DNA from: RGIG4079 sp045646905
Lineage (GTDB): Bacteria > Bacteroidota > Bacteroidia > Bacteroidales > Muribaculaceae
Length of the DNA: 64,000 bases
NCBI GenBank assembly: GCA_045646905.1
Contig: JAZRLP010000030.1
Span: 1 to 64,000 of the forward strand
Reading direction: 5' to 3'
Shown: in pieces, positions 8,621-16,985 of the stretch
Layout: every line of letters begins with the position of its first letter
Numbering within the stretch: position 1 is the stretch's first letter
Made by a program: the position numbers and the translations under genes
Notes under the pieces: generated by a model
Database searches by the model: none
Told to the model about the DNA's origin: nothing
Seen by the model: the letters and a program-made list of their open reading frames with translations, nothing else

Positions 8621-9541
8621 ATGAAAGTATTAGTTGCTACCGAAAAACCTTTTGCAGCAGTTGCTGTTGATGGTATTCGCAAAGTTCTCGATGAAGCAGG
8701 TTATGAACTTGCCCTTCTCGAAAAATACAGTTCAAAACAAGAATTACTCGATGCTGTTGCCGATGCCGACGGATTGATTATCCGTTCTGACATTGTTGAT
8801 AAAGAAGTGCTCGACGCTGCTAAACAATTGAAAATCGTAGTTCGCGCTGGTGCTGGTTACGACAATATCGACCTCGAAGCATCAAAAGCTAAAGGCGTTG
8901 TGGCTCAAAACACTCCTGGACAAAACTCAAACGCTGTTGCCGAATTGGTATTTGGTATGACTGTGATGGCTGTGCGCAATATGTATAACGGCACATCGGG
9001 CACCGAACTTAAAGAAAAATCAATCGGTATCCACGCATTTGGTCAAGTGGGTCGCAATGTGGCTCGCATCGCTAAAGGTTTTGGTATGGAAGTATCGGCT
9101 CTCGACCCTTATTGCCCCGATGAAGTTATCACCGAGGCAGGAGTTCGTCCAGTTCACTCGGTTGAAGAATTATACAGCACTAACCAATTTGTATCACTTC
9201 ACATTCCTGCAACTGCCGAAACTAAAAAATCGGTTGGTTACGACCTAGTGAAATTGATGCCTAAAAATGGTGTGCTCATCAACACAGCTCGCAAAGAAGT
9301 TATCGACGAAGAAGGTCTTGCAAAGGCTATGGAAGAACGCCCCGACATTAAATATGTTGCCGACATCAAGCCCGACACAGCCGAAGAGTTGAAAGCAAAA
9401 TTTGGCGATCGCGTGTTCTTCACTCCTAAGAAAATGGGTGCGCAAACAGCCGAAGCTAACATCAACGCAGGTATCGCAGCTGCTCAACAAACAGTAGCAT
9501 TCCTCCGCGACGGCGTAAACCGCTTCCAAGTAAACAAATAA
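8621..9541 (+). CDS. serA: D-3-phosphoglycerate dehydrogenase, short form
   Basis: This enzyme oxidises 3-phosphoglycerate to 3-phosphohydroxypyruvate with NAD. At 306 residues it has only the substrate and nucleotide domains; the C-terminal ACT domain of E. coli SerA is absent, so serine feedback through that domain is not expected. The nucleotide loop reads HAFGQVG at 138-144, a departure from the usual GxGxxG. R224 (NTARKEVID) is kept. In the place of the usual catalytic His in TPH the sequence has TPK (K270), the feature of the type IIIK enzymes described from Entamoeba. It forms an operon with serC. Confidence 0.93.
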   Translation: MKVLVATEKPFAAVAVDGIRKVLDEAGYELALLEKYSSKQELLDAVADADGLIIRSDIVDKEVLDAAKQLKIVVRAGAGYDNIDLEASKAKGVVAQNTPGQNSNAVAELVFGMTVMAVRNMYNGTSGTELKEKSIGIHAFGQVGRNVARIAKGFGMEVSALDPYCPDEVITEAGVRPVHSVEELYSTNQFVSLHIPATAETKKSVGYDLVKLMPKNGVLINTARKEVIDEEGLAKAMEERPDIKYVADIKPDTAEELKAKFGDRVFFTPKKMGAQTAEANINAGIAAAQQTVAFLRDGVNRFQVNK

Positions 9542-9563
9542 TAGAAAGTAACACTCCTATTAT

Positions 9564-9599
9564 ACAACACCCCTGGCGCTACATAGCGCCGGGGGTTGT
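9564..9599 (+). terminator. Terminator of serC-serA
   Basis: A GC-rich hairpin with TGGCGCT/AGCGCCG pairing and outer CCC/GGG pairs around an ACAT loop is followed by TTTTATT. Confidence 0.85.
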
Positions 9600-9687
9600 T
9601 TTATTTATTGTACAAATTAAGACCTCTAAATCGAGCAAATTGTTCTTAAAATGCAATTTTTGATAATATAAGCGTGTTTGAATACTC

Positions 9688-10266
9688 TTATTTTGCAAAT
9701 TCATATATTCCACCTATCATTGCGACGCCACCGAAGTTTAGTGATTGGAGATAGGGAATTTTATCAAAGGTTACTCCACCCAAGGCGATGACTTTTTTAT
9801 CAATTATGCCTTCGATCGATGCTTTTTGAAGGGCGTCGTGAGTAAATGGTGATTTACAGTCGGGTTTGGAAATGCTGTCGAATATGGGGCTTAGGAATAG
9901 GTAGTTATACTCATTCTTATATTTAAGTACCTCTTCAAATGAATGGCATGAGCGAGTCTTAAATCCGTTGTAGTTTTCGGGTAAACTCGTTACATTTTTG
10001 TTTATATGAATTCCTTTCAACACAAACTCATAATATAATTGAGGGAAATCGTGAATAATAATTTTACTACATTCCTCTAATGTCAATGCCGATAAAATTT
10101 CACGCAAGTAGGTAATAACATCTACCTCATAAAACTCTGATTGATGTTTGCGAAGATGCACAATATCAACACCATTTTTGAGCAATCGTTGAATAATCAC
10201 CACCTCATTTTCTATTGCATGAGGTGGTGTTATTGCAATTATTTTAATGTTGGTCTCAACTATCAC
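9688..10266 (-). CDS. ThiE/TenI-like thiamine phosphate synthase homologue
   Basis: This 192-residue protein has the ThiE TIM-barrel pattern: HLRK at 37-40, GIHI at 85-88, SPIFDSISKPDCKSP around 126-140 and a late phosphate-binding ALGG at 161-164. It differs from the other ThiE in the operon and resembles the short TenI-like form found at the end of thiamine operons in Bacteroidales. The basic residues of the pyrophosphate site are less complete than in true ThiE, so it may act as a thiazole tautomerase or aid thiazole use rather than couple pyrimidine and thiazole. It starts 2 bases after the thi4 stop. Confidence 0.75.
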   Translation of the reverse strand: MIVETNIKIIAITPPHAIENEVVIIQRLLKNGVDIVHLRKHQSEFYEVDVITYLREILSALTLEECSKIIIHDFPQLYYEFVLKGIHINKNVTSLPENYNGFKTRSCHSFEEVLKYKNEYNYLFLSPIFDSISKPDCKSPFTHDALQKASIEGIIDKKVIALGGVTFDKIPYLQSLNFGGVAMIGGIYEFAK

Positions 10267-10268
10267 GA

Positions 10269-11042
10269 TTAACCTTTAAGTCGATTAATGATGAGGTCGG
10301 CAACTTTTTTACCCGAAAGGAGCATACCACCAAAAATTGGCCCCATTCGAGGAGTGCCACTAACGGCAGAAGCAGCCATGCCACACACATAAAGTCCGGG
10401 ATAGATTTCTTTTGTTCCATTTACAACTTCCTCTTCACCAGCTATAACATCCAACGAGCGTTCACCAATCACTTCGCCTGTGTCAGTAGCAAGGCGTATG
10501 CCATTTTTACGAGCCACCGTGCAACACATTTCGCTATCATGCCCAGTGCCGTCAATCACACATTTTGCCATGATATTTAGTGGGTCAACATGCATTCCTT
10601 CTCTTAAAACGGGAGTCCAATTCACAACTACCCCACTCACTACATCGTTTTTGAAAATCACATCTTCAACCGAGTAGCAGTTGAAAATAGTAGCTCCTGC
10701 ATGAACTGCTTTATACAACAATGCCGAAGTACTTTCTACCGAATCCATCACATATAGGTTGTCGTCGTATTTCTCATAATTAATATCAAAATCTTTGATG
10801 ATGTGCATGGCTTCTTCTTGTACCACAATTTGATTAAACATCATAGCACCTCCCCACATTCCACCACCAGGAGAAAGTTTACGGTCAAATTGAGCTACTT
10901 TTAATCCAGCCTTAGCAAGATAATATGCGGCAACAATTCCCGATGGGCCACCACCAACAATGGCTACATCTAAATCTAAATTTCTCTCTAACTTGTTAAA
11001 ATAGGTACTTATAATACCTTTCGAAACATTTCTTTCAATCAT
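10269..11042 (-). CDS. thi4: Thi4-type thiazole synthase
   Basis: Thi4 makes the thiazole moiety of thiamine from NAD, glycine and a sulfur source. The 257-residue protein has the nucleotide-binding VAIVGGGPSGIVAAYYLA at about 26-43, GGGMWGGAMMFN at 59-70, GTGHDSE at 165-171 and the family's C-terminal PRMGPIFGGMLLSGKKVA at 231-248. Yeast Thi4 donates sulfur from its own Cys205. An ungapped comparison from the GHD motif puts Val176 there, with an adjacent Cys pair at 173-174, so it is more likely a sulfide-using multiple-turnover type, as suits an anaerobe. It stands in place of thiG/thiH and is controlled by a TPP riboswitch. Confidence 0.9.
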   Translation of the reverse strand: MIERNVSKGIISTYFNKLERNLDLDVAIVGGGPSGIVAAYYLAKAGLKVAQFDRKLSPGGGMWGGAMMFNQIVVQEEAMHIIKDFDINYEKYDDNLYVMDSVESTSALLYKAVHAGATIFNCYSVEDVIFKNDVVSGVVVNWTPVLREGMHVDPLNIMAKCVIDGTGHDSEMCCTVARKNGIRLATDTGEVIGERSLDVIAGEEEVVNGTKEIYPGLYVCGMAASAVSGTPRMGPIFGGMLLSGKKVADLIINRLKG

Positions 11043-11046
11043 AATT

Positions 11047-11697
11047 TTAATTGTTTGTTTGATTATTTATTAAGTCTATTATTTCTCTCATCTCTGTTAC
11101 TGGATTTTCATCATTAATAATACTGCTACTCAATGCGATACCATTCACTCCACAATCAAATAAATCGGGGATATCATTTTTACATATTCCACCTATGGCA
11201 ATAAGAGGAATGGCGATGTTATTTTCTCTCATTTTTGAAATGATGCATTTATAGCCCTCGCAACCCAGCACTGGTGCAAGATTCTTTTTTGTGGATGTGA
11301 AGCGAAAAGGACCACATCCAAAATAATCGGGCGCCCCCACTTGCAAATGCTGTAGAATGTCATCAAATGTATTTACCGTGCCACCTATAATGAATTTATC
11401 GCCAAGCATTTTTCGTGCTTCAGCAACTGGCATATCATTTTTGCCGAGGTGCACGCCGTCAGCGTTTATTTTTTTTGCAAGTGCAACATTGTCGTCAATG
11501 ATAAATGTAGCGCCACAATCTTTACACATTTGTTGAATAATAAGAGCTGTTTCTTCCATCAATTGCTCACTGGCTTCTTTCATGCGAAGTTGTATCCAAC
11601 GGCAACCACCCTCCAACGCTAAACGAGCCGAATAAACATAAGAATATCTCTCATTATAATGAGTAATAAACTGCACTCTATAATTATTTGACCTCAT
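11047..11697 (-). CDS. thiE: Thiamine phosphate synthase
   Basis: ThiE joins hydroxymethylpyrimidine diphosphate and thiazole phosphate to thiamine phosphate. The 216-residue product shows the standard motifs: QLRMK at 36-40, DDN at 68-70, GVHLG at 81-85 followed by ND, GPxxxTxxK near 129-138, and the phosphate loop IAIGG at 167-170. Its start overlaps the thiD stop by 14 bases, so expression is coupled. This is the better candidate for the true synthase of the two ThiE-like proteins in the operon. Confidence 0.93.
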   Translation of the reverse strand: MRSNNYRVQFITHYNERYSYVYSARLALEGGCRWIQLRMKEASEQLMEETALIIQQMCKDCGATFIIDDNVALAKKINADGVHLGKNDMPVAEARKMLGDKFIIGGTVNTFDDILQHLQVGAPDYFGCGPFRFTSTKKNLAPVLGCEGYKCIISKMRENNIAIPLIAIGGICKNDIPDLFDCGVNGIALSSSIINDENPVTEMREIIDLINNQTNN

Positions 11698-12526
11698 GAA
11701 TTGTCATTTTTAAAGGGTTAAAACCATGGTTGACCGGACCAAATCCATGTCCAATTTTAATGTCGGCTCCCGATCGAATTGCTTCTGAGACATAGCGTTT
11801 AGCCACAGAAACAGCATTAGGTAAAGCATATCCTCGAGCCATCAATGCAGCAATAGCCGATGAGAGTGTGCAACCTGTGCCGTGAATATTTTTAGAGGGA
11901 ATCGTGTCGGACGCAAATGTATCGATTTGCATCTCGGCATCGTGAGTTGAATATAAAATATCGGTTTTTATGTCACCCTCTTCGTGTCCTCCTTTTAATA
12001 AGATAGCCTTTGCACCGCTATCGATAAGATAGTGAGCTGCTTTTTGTTTTTCGTCAAATGTAGTGAGTGACATTCCCGTGAGAGCTTCCATTTCAGGGAT
12101 ATTGGGAGTAATAAGTGTCGCCATAGGAAGCAATTTCTCTTTTAGAGCATCTTGTCCCTCAAGAGATAAAAGACGATGACCACTACTCGACACCATAACT
12201 GGGTCAAGGATTATCGTTAATGAATATTGACCAAGAGCATTGGCTACGGCATGAACAATTTCCACATTAGAAAGCATGCCAATTTTAACCACAGTTGGAG
12301 ATAAGTCATCAACTACGGCAGTAATCTGCTCATATACCATTTGTGGGCTTAATGCCTGCTGAGAAAATACGCCTTGTGTGTTTTGTGCAGTTATGGCCGT
12401 TATGGCTGTGGCACCATACACGCCAAGAGCCGAAAAGGTTTTGAGATCGGCTTGTATCCCAGCACCTCCCGAAGAATCGGAACCGGCTATGGATAAAACA
12501 ATTGGATAAGTTTTTTGAGGATTCAT
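11684..12526 (-). CDS. thiD: Hydroxymethylpyrimidine / phosphomethylpyrimidine kinase
   Basis: ThiD phosphorylates hydroxymethylpyrimidine twice to give the diphosphate used by ThiE. The 280-residue protein has the pfkB-like motifs AGSDSSGGAG at 14-23 and HGTGC at 215-219, with Cys219 in the anion hole. It is the first gene after the TPP riboswitch. Its ATG directly abuts an 11-bp hairpin, so translation of the whole operon probably begins under riboswitch control. Confidence 0.95.
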   Translation of the reverse strand: MNPQKTYPIVLSIAGSDSSGGAGIQADLKTFSALGVYGATAITAITAQNTQGVFSQQALSPQMVYEQITAVVDDLSPTVVKIGMLSNVEIVHAVANALGQYSLTIILDPVMVSSSGHRLLSLEGQDALKEKLLPMATLITPNIPEMEALTGMSLTTFDEKQKAAHYLIDSGAKAILLKGGHEEGDIKTDILYSTHDAEMQIDTFASDTIPSKNIHGTGCTLSSAIAALMARGYALPNAVSVAKRYVSEAIRSGADIKIGHGFGPVNHGFNPLKMTIHEVK

Positions 12527-12564
12527 ACCACTATTTTTCGTTATACTTTTCTCAAAATAGTGGT
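12527..12564 (-). promoter_or_regulatory. Start-site hairpin of thiD (riboswitch expression platform)
   Basis: On the minus strand ACCACTATTTT (12564-12554) pairs perfectly with AAAATAGTGGT (12537-12527), and the thiD ATG follows at once. The hairpin would hide the translation start. A competing 5-bp hairpin, GGTAC/GTACC (12579-12575 with 12566-12562), overlaps its first arm, so the two can alternate. No long T run follows, which favours translational control. Confidence 0.65.
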
Positions 12565-12583
12565 ACGGTAATGTGTACCTAAA

Positions 12584-12687
12584 GAGGACTCCAAACTTCC
12601 AGCGTCAGCATTATCTGTACTGGTGCAATGTGTATAATCTCAGCCACGGTTGCTAATAGCCATCACCGGGCACCACCATTCGAGTTC
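12584..12687 (-). promoter_or_regulatory. TPP riboswitch
   Basis: The minus strand carries the thi-box signatures: GGTGCCC near the 5' end, GGCTGAGAT in the middle, and ACAGATAATGCTGACGC with GGAAGT towards the 3' end. ACTC near the 5' end and GAGT near the 3' end can form the closing stem. It lies between a -7 box and thiD. TPP binding is expected to lower thiD-thiE-thi4-thiE-like expression. Confidence 0.9.
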
Positions 12688-12692
12688 GCCGA

Positions 12693-12700
12693 CAAAGGTA
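12693..12700 (-). promoter_or_regulatory. Promoter -7 box of the thiamine operon
   Basis: The minus strand reads TACCTTTG, a match to TAnnTTTG. A start site a few bases downstream would coincide with the first base of the riboswitch fold. Confidence 0.6.
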
Positions 12701-12870
12701 TGAAAAAACTTTTAAAAGAGTGCTACAATTCCACCTGTTTTTATTCGTTGTGGGTTGAAATAGGACTTAGTTATGTTGATAAGGTTACTATTGTAGTTGA
12801 GGTGATGCAATAGAATAATGAGAGAAAGAACCTTCTTATTTCCATAAATTTGAGAAAAAGGCAAAAAAAA

Positions 12871-12893
12871 TGACAACAAATAATTATCTTTGT
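12871..12893 (+). promoter_or_regulatory. Promoter of the secreted protein at 12925
   Basis: TGACAACAAATAATTA leads into the -7 box TATCTTTG (12885-12892). All 23 bases except one recur at 15755-15777 upstream of another exported protein, which suggests shared regulation. Confidence 0.6.
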
Positions 12894-12924
12894 GGATAAT
12901 AATAACAATTAAAAACTGCCCCAA

Positions 12925-13947
12925 ATGAAAAAAATAACACTTCTATTTCTTTTCGTTTTATTTAATTTTTCAGTGGCCTATTCTTATAATACTCATAGCA
13001 TGCAACAAACTATAGGTAAATTTAAAGAACGAGGCGACTCAATCATATATATAAATCAATCAAATGGATATTTCTATCATTTACATTATGATGAAGATGA
13101 TGGGGAAACAAAACTATGCATCTATGACAATAATGACAAAAGCGACACACCAATATCTTCACATTCAGAGCCTACTCAAGAGTGGAGTATTGAAATAGTT
13201 GGAGATTATTTATTGCATATTAAATCATACCGATATGGTGAGGTATTTATGACAACATTAGGAGATAAAAATAGTGCAAAATGTATAATATATGGTTTTG
13301 TGTCGTCGATTGACAATGAAAACCAAACAATATCGAGTTACCGCGATGCCGAATTATCTAATTACTGTAGTTATGTCCCATGTATGGCTGATATGCAAAC
13401 AGCCACTATTTACTCGAAATATGATTTTAACGGCAATTTATTGGAAGAAGACCGTAGCAAATATGACTTAAAAAACAGCATTTGCAATGTTATATCATCT
13501 GTATATCACTCTACCGACAATTCTAGATGGAAAAATTTTGCAAGTAACGAACTAAAAAAATTATACAATAGTTATCCCTCTAAAAAAACGCTCAATAATA
13601 AAATGGGTGGAGGGAGCTTATGGACAGGGCTACCTAAACAAGATGCAAAAAGCGAATTCTTGATTGAAGACATTCAAAGCTCTCCTACAAAAGCATATGT
13701 TATTACCTCTTTTTGTTCCCCCAGCTTAAACTATAATACTAAATACAAAGTATTTGTATTAATATTAGAGAATGGTTCATGGAAAATTGATGACATACAT
13801 TCGTTTGAATCGAATAATAAAGATGCTAATCTTTGGGCATATTCTCATTCTGAATTTGATGATTTTGTGGTAGTTTGTCTATATTGGGATTCAAAATCCA
13901 TATTAAAGACAACTTCTCTAAAGGAATTATTGTCAGATATAAAATGA
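12925..13947 (+). CDS. Hypothetical secreted protein
   Basis: This 340-residue protein has a signal peptide of about 20 residues (hydrophobic core LFLFVLFNFSVAYS). The mature part is rich in Tyr, Asp and Ser, typical of beta-rich secreted proteins. The last 120 residues, after a Gly-rich turn (KMGGGSLWTG), look like a separate small domain ending in KYKVFVLILENGSWKIDDI, a pattern seen in several small secreted beta domains. I do not recognise the family. It is monocistronic, directly downstream of a consensus promoter, and convergent with the gene pair at 14018-15729. Confidence 0.6.
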   Translation: MKKITLLFLFVLFNFSVAYSYNTHSMQQTIGKFKERGDSIIYINQSNGYFYHLHYDEDDGETKLCIYDNNDKSDTPISSHSEPTQEWSIEIVGDYLLHIKSYRYGEVFMTTLGDKNSAKCIIYGFVSSIDNENQTISSYRDAELSNYCSYVPCMADMQTATIYSKYDFNGNLLEEDRSKYDLKNSICNVISSVYHSTDNSRWKNFASNELKKLYNSYPSKKTLNNKMGGGSLWTGLPKQDAKSEFLIEDIQSSPTKAYVITSFCSPSLNYNTKYKVFVLILENGSWKIDDIHSFESNNKDANLWAYSHSEFDDFVVVCLYWDSKSILKTTSLKELLSDIK

Positions 13948-14017
13948 CATATATTCAATTATTGGAATCGGATAATAAAATTTGGAACACCAATTTTTAA
14001 ATCGTGAGAGGCTTAAA

Positions 14018-14695
14018 TTAGATGTCGGTTACGACAATAATGATTCTATTATTGTTGTCGTCGAGGAGGTTAAGCCACATTGAACCGTCGGTGGCGAGGC
14101 GTACTAAAGATGCTTGTTTAAGATTGACTGGTGTGTCATTAATTTTTAAAGTAGCATTGGGAAGTAGTCCCTCTTGGAGCGGTGTTGTGCCAGGGTTGAA
14201 TGAAATATTATCCCCAGTGATGAGGCTTCGCATCTCTATCACATTTCCATTTGTAACTGAAACGATTGTGCCTGGGGTATCATAATAGAGCGATAATGAT
14301 TGTGACACAAATCGGCATCGCTCGTCGAGCAATTCTTTATCGAAATCATCTTGAGGTGTATCAACACCAATGACTGTGACATCGCATTTCAATCGCGCAC
14401 CTTTCACATTTATTGCCACCGTAGCTTCGCCTTGAGCAATGGCTTTTACGATGACATTAGTCCCCTCTACTCGCAACATAACCACCTGTGGTGCATCGGT
14501 CGTAGTTGAAATTATAGTATCGGCATTAACCACTTGCAATATTGCCGAGTCACCCACTTCAAGAGATAGCTGCGACACACTCAACGATGGTCGCAATCGT
14601 TCGATAGGATCATCGGCATCATTACATCCCACGCCGACAATCGATATCAATGCCACCAACAATAGTTTCCATATATTTTTAGCATCGCGCATCAT
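14018..14695 (-). CDS. Lipoprotein with a Big2-like domain
   Basis: This 225-residue protein has a lipoprotein signal, SIVGVGC, with the Cys near residue 24. Residues about 36-110 have the pattern of bacterial Ig-like (Big2) domains, SLSVSQLSLEVGDSAILQV to GEATVAINVKG. The rest is a beta-rich region without a recognised family. Its start overlaps the stop of the upstream endonuclease gene by 4 bases, so the pair is cotranscribed and may act together at the cell surface. Confidence 0.7.
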   Translation of the reverse strand: MMRDAKNIWKLLLVALISIVGVGCNDADDPIERLRPSLSVSQLSLEVGDSAILQVVNADTIISTTTDAPQVVMLRVEGTNVIVKAIAQGEATVAINVKGARLKCDVTVIGVDTPQDDFDKELLDERCRFVSQSLSLYYDTPGTIVSVTNGNVIEMRSLITGDNISFNPGTTPLQEGLLPNATLKINDTPVNLKQASLVRLATDGSMWLNLLDDNNNRIIIVVTDI

Positions 14696-15729
14696 TCCAC
14701 AATTTTTATTTTGAGTTTGCCTTTAATGGTTGCCGATTGGAATCGCAATTCATGTTCTCCCATTCCCATGGATTTTGTTTCAATAAAATCGCCTTCTATT
14801 TTTGTGCCATTAATTGTCCATGTTACATCGTTGGGAATATATGGAGAGAATAAATAGACTTTTTCATCGTTCGAGATTGAATATGTAGCACGCAAAGGCT
14901 CTTTTGATTGTTCTTGGTCCTCATCCTCTTGTCCGGGCTGATAAGGCTCTGAAGATTTGCTGCCCCAAATATAATCAACCAGTTGAGGATAATCAACGAA
15001 CGGATTGCGATTACCTTGTGCCATTGCTATGACATCATTTCGAGTTAGTTCAATATCGCTCACGGGGTCGAGTGCATGCCACTGAAGCAATAGCGCCTTT
15101 GAATATCCGTTTAAGGTAGGATAAGCCCCATCGGCAAAAAAATTCACTCCTTGCCCACTCCATCGATTGGCTGGATAAATGGTGGCCATATACATTATGA
15201 TGCGAGCAAAATCACCCTCATAACCTCGTGGTGGCGCATACATATTTATTCGATAACCTTCAATACTTCCCCAACCTACCGACCACACATCGTTGGCATA
15301 AACGATATCGGTTACCACTCCGGGCATATAGTCGTTTTTATATTGAGGCACCTCGCTGTTACATGGCAACAAGTTATATAAATCCCACTCAGCAGTGGCG
15401 GGTACATGGCTCCCCCACCACGACACATCAACAACGCTATTCACTACCATGCCATAGGGCGCAGTAGTTTTATCGTGAGGAAAATTATATTTAGATGAAG
15501 AATATCGGTCAAGCGCCGAACCGTCGGGCATCACATCACATTGAGCAAACAGGCTCCATGCGCCACCCTCGCCTGTCATTGACGACACATAATGCTGTGG
15601 AGCGAAACTATCGTGTAGATACTGTTTTAATTGAGCACCACATTTTCCCTCAAAGTCATTTTGCGCCATCATGGCAAATGCCGTAGCACAAACTATTAAT
15701 AATATGAGAAAAAATCGTTTCATACTCAC
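14692..15729 (-). CDS. Secreted endonuclease I family nuclease
   Basis: The 345-residue protein has a signal peptide ending near AMMAQ and then an endonuclease I (EndA/NucM) domain. Signature stretches are EGDFARIIMYMATIYP, LLLQWHALDPVSDIELTRND and GNRNPFVDYPQLVDYIWG. Enzymes of this family cut DNA non-specifically outside the cytoplasm, often to gain nutrients. A C-terminal extension of about 90 residues follows an acidic linker and may be a small beta domain for anchoring. MKRFF two codons further on is an equally good start. It is translationally coupled to the Big2-like lipoprotein. Confidence 0.85.
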   Translation of the reverse strand: MSMKRFFLILLIVCATAFAMMAQNDFEGKCGAQLKQYLHDSFAPQHYVSSMTGEGGAWSLFAQCDVMPDGSALDRYSSSKYNFPHDKTTAPYGMVVNSVVDVSWWGSHVPATAEWDLYNLLPCNSEVPQYKNDYMPGVVTDIVYANDVWSVGWGSIEGYRINMYAPPRGYEGDFARIIMYMATIYPANRWSGQGVNFFADGAYPTLNGYSKALLLQWHALDPVSDIELTRNDVIAMAQGNRNPFVDYPQLVDYIWGSKSSEPYQPGQEDEDQEQSKEPLRATYSISNDEKVYLFSPYIPNDVTWTINGTKIEGDFIETKSMGMGEHELRFQSATIKGKLKIKIVE

Positions 15730-15754
15730 AAATTTAATGAAAATGATTGATTTT

Positions 15755-15777
15755 TGACAACAAATAATTAACTTTGT
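15755..15777 (+). promoter_or_regulatory. Promoter of the lipoprotein at 15808
   Basis: TGACAACAAATAATTA runs into TAACTTTG (15769-15776), with a TTG at 15747-15749 placed 19 bases upstream. It is nearly identical to the promoter at 12871-12893. Confidence 0.65.
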
Positions 15778-15807
15778 TGCTATAATAACATTCTAAATAA
15801 AAAGAAG

Positions 15808-16332
15808 ATGAAAAAAGTATTATACTCACTCATTATTGGTGGCATGGTTATGGGATTCAGTTCATGTTCCAATAATAATCGTACGGGCGAAGAGGCTTCT
15901 AACACAGCGCCCAATCTAAACTCAACCGTAAAGGATGCTCCCACTGCAGCTCCTATGATTAAAGAAATCGTTGATGGTGAAAATGGTAAGCCTATTACTC
16001 TCGAAACCGAAAGAGGTAAAATGCACGGACAAATCGCATTCCCTGGCACCATCAAGCTTACCAATCCCGATGAGGCGAAAAATGTGCTACACAAGCTCAC
16101 TCCTGCTCAAGAGATAAACACCTTCAATTGCGCAGTACTCTTTACTGGTACAGCAAAAAAAGGTAAAATTTGGAACTTCACGCCCAATAGCATTACAGTT
16201 GATGTAGAATGGAAATATGAAGATGGCACAACCTCAACCGACCAAGTGGTTGTTAAATCTCAAAAATATAATTTCACTCACGCCGACGAAAGCAAAGGCA
16301 ATACCAAAACAATTACTTACAATGTAAAATAA
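15808..16332 (+). CDS. Hypothetical lipoprotein
   Basis: This 174-residue protein starts with a lipoprotein signal, MGFSSC, Cys near residue 20, followed by an Asn- and Thr-rich linker. The C-terminal half is predicted beta, with a duplicated LTNPDEAKNVLHKLTPAQE-like helix in the middle and ending in TITYNVK. No family is recognised. It shares a nearly identical promoter with the secreted protein at 12925, so the two may respond to the same signal. Confidence 0.65.
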   Translation: MKKVLYSLIIGGMVMGFSSCSNNNRTGEEASNTAPNLNSTVKDAPTAAPMIKEIVDGENGKPITLETERGKMHGQIAFPGTIKLTNPDEAKNVLHKLTPAQEINTFNCAVLFTGTAKKGKIWNFTPNSITVDVEWKYEDGTTSTDQVVVKSQKYNFTHADESKGNTKTITYNVK

Positions 16333-16357
16333 AACTCTTTCACATACATTTCAAAAG

Positions 16358-16390
16358 CATCAACTCAACCACAGTTGATGCTTTTTTTAT
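16358..16390 (+). terminator. Terminator of the lipoprotein at 15808
   Basis: AGCATCAACT and AGTTGATGCT pair around CAACCAC and are followed by TTTTTTTAT. Confidence 0.85.
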
Positions 16391-16508
16391 CTAAAAATCT
16401 CTTGTCAATGTTCTCGTTATAAAATTTTATAATGCAAAGGTACAACACGAGAAAAGCAATAATCTGCGATAATGTACATCTTTCAAACAGTATTGAATAA
16501 AAAAAAGG

Positions 16509-16535
16509 AATCGCTTGAGTTTTTTCAAGCGATTT
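16509..16535 (-). terminator. Terminator of the small secreted-protein gene
   Basis: AATCGCTTGA and TCAAGCGATT pair around a T/A loop. On the minus strand CCTTTTTTTT follows. It lies 27 bases past the stop of the gene at 16563. Confidence 0.75.
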
Positions 16536-16562
16536 CCAATTATCTAAATTTTACAAGATGCT

Positions 16563-16880
16563 TTATGGGATAGGATTTATTAATTTTTTTACTTTTGATT
16601 TTGGATATTTCTTTCTTACTATGTAGTATCCATTGTTATATTGCACAAATTCCCATCCATTTGCTACAAGATAATTTAATGCATTTATCTTGTTCTTAAA
16701 ATATAAAGTATTTCCGTTTTTGTCTTTTATGAGCTTATCGCCATCTCCATTATCTATTGTTACATAATCAATCTTATCAATCATTGAATAAATATATGTA
16801 CTATCAGAAGCTGAGGGAGTTTGTGCTGATGCAACAAAATAAGAAGTCAAAAGAGCTAAAACTAAAATCACTTTTTTCAT
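16563..16880 (-). CDS. Hypothetical small secreted protein
   Basis: The 105-residue product has a signal peptide ending near SAQT, then a short Ser-rich stretch and about 75 residues with the pattern of a small alpha/beta domain: INALNYLVANGWEFVQYNNGYYIVRKK. That pattern of 'name, Gly-Trp-Glu' resembles small secreted domains in Bacteroidales, but no family name is secure. It is the last gene of the minus-strand secreted-protein block, separated by 105 bases from the preceding gene. Confidence 0.55.
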   Translation of the reverse strand: MKKVILVLALLTSYFVASAQTPSASDSTYIYSMIDKIDYVTIDNGDGDKLIKDKNGNTLYFKNKINALNYLVANGWEFVQYNNGYYIVRKKYPKSKVKKLINPIP

Positions 16881-16985
16881 ATAAAATTATTTTTTAGGTT
16901 AAAATTTTTTAGCATTTTTACCACCCATAGGGTACTAACTCAGCCTTCTTTGGCCTGCTCCAGATGGGGATAATCCGTATCTAAG

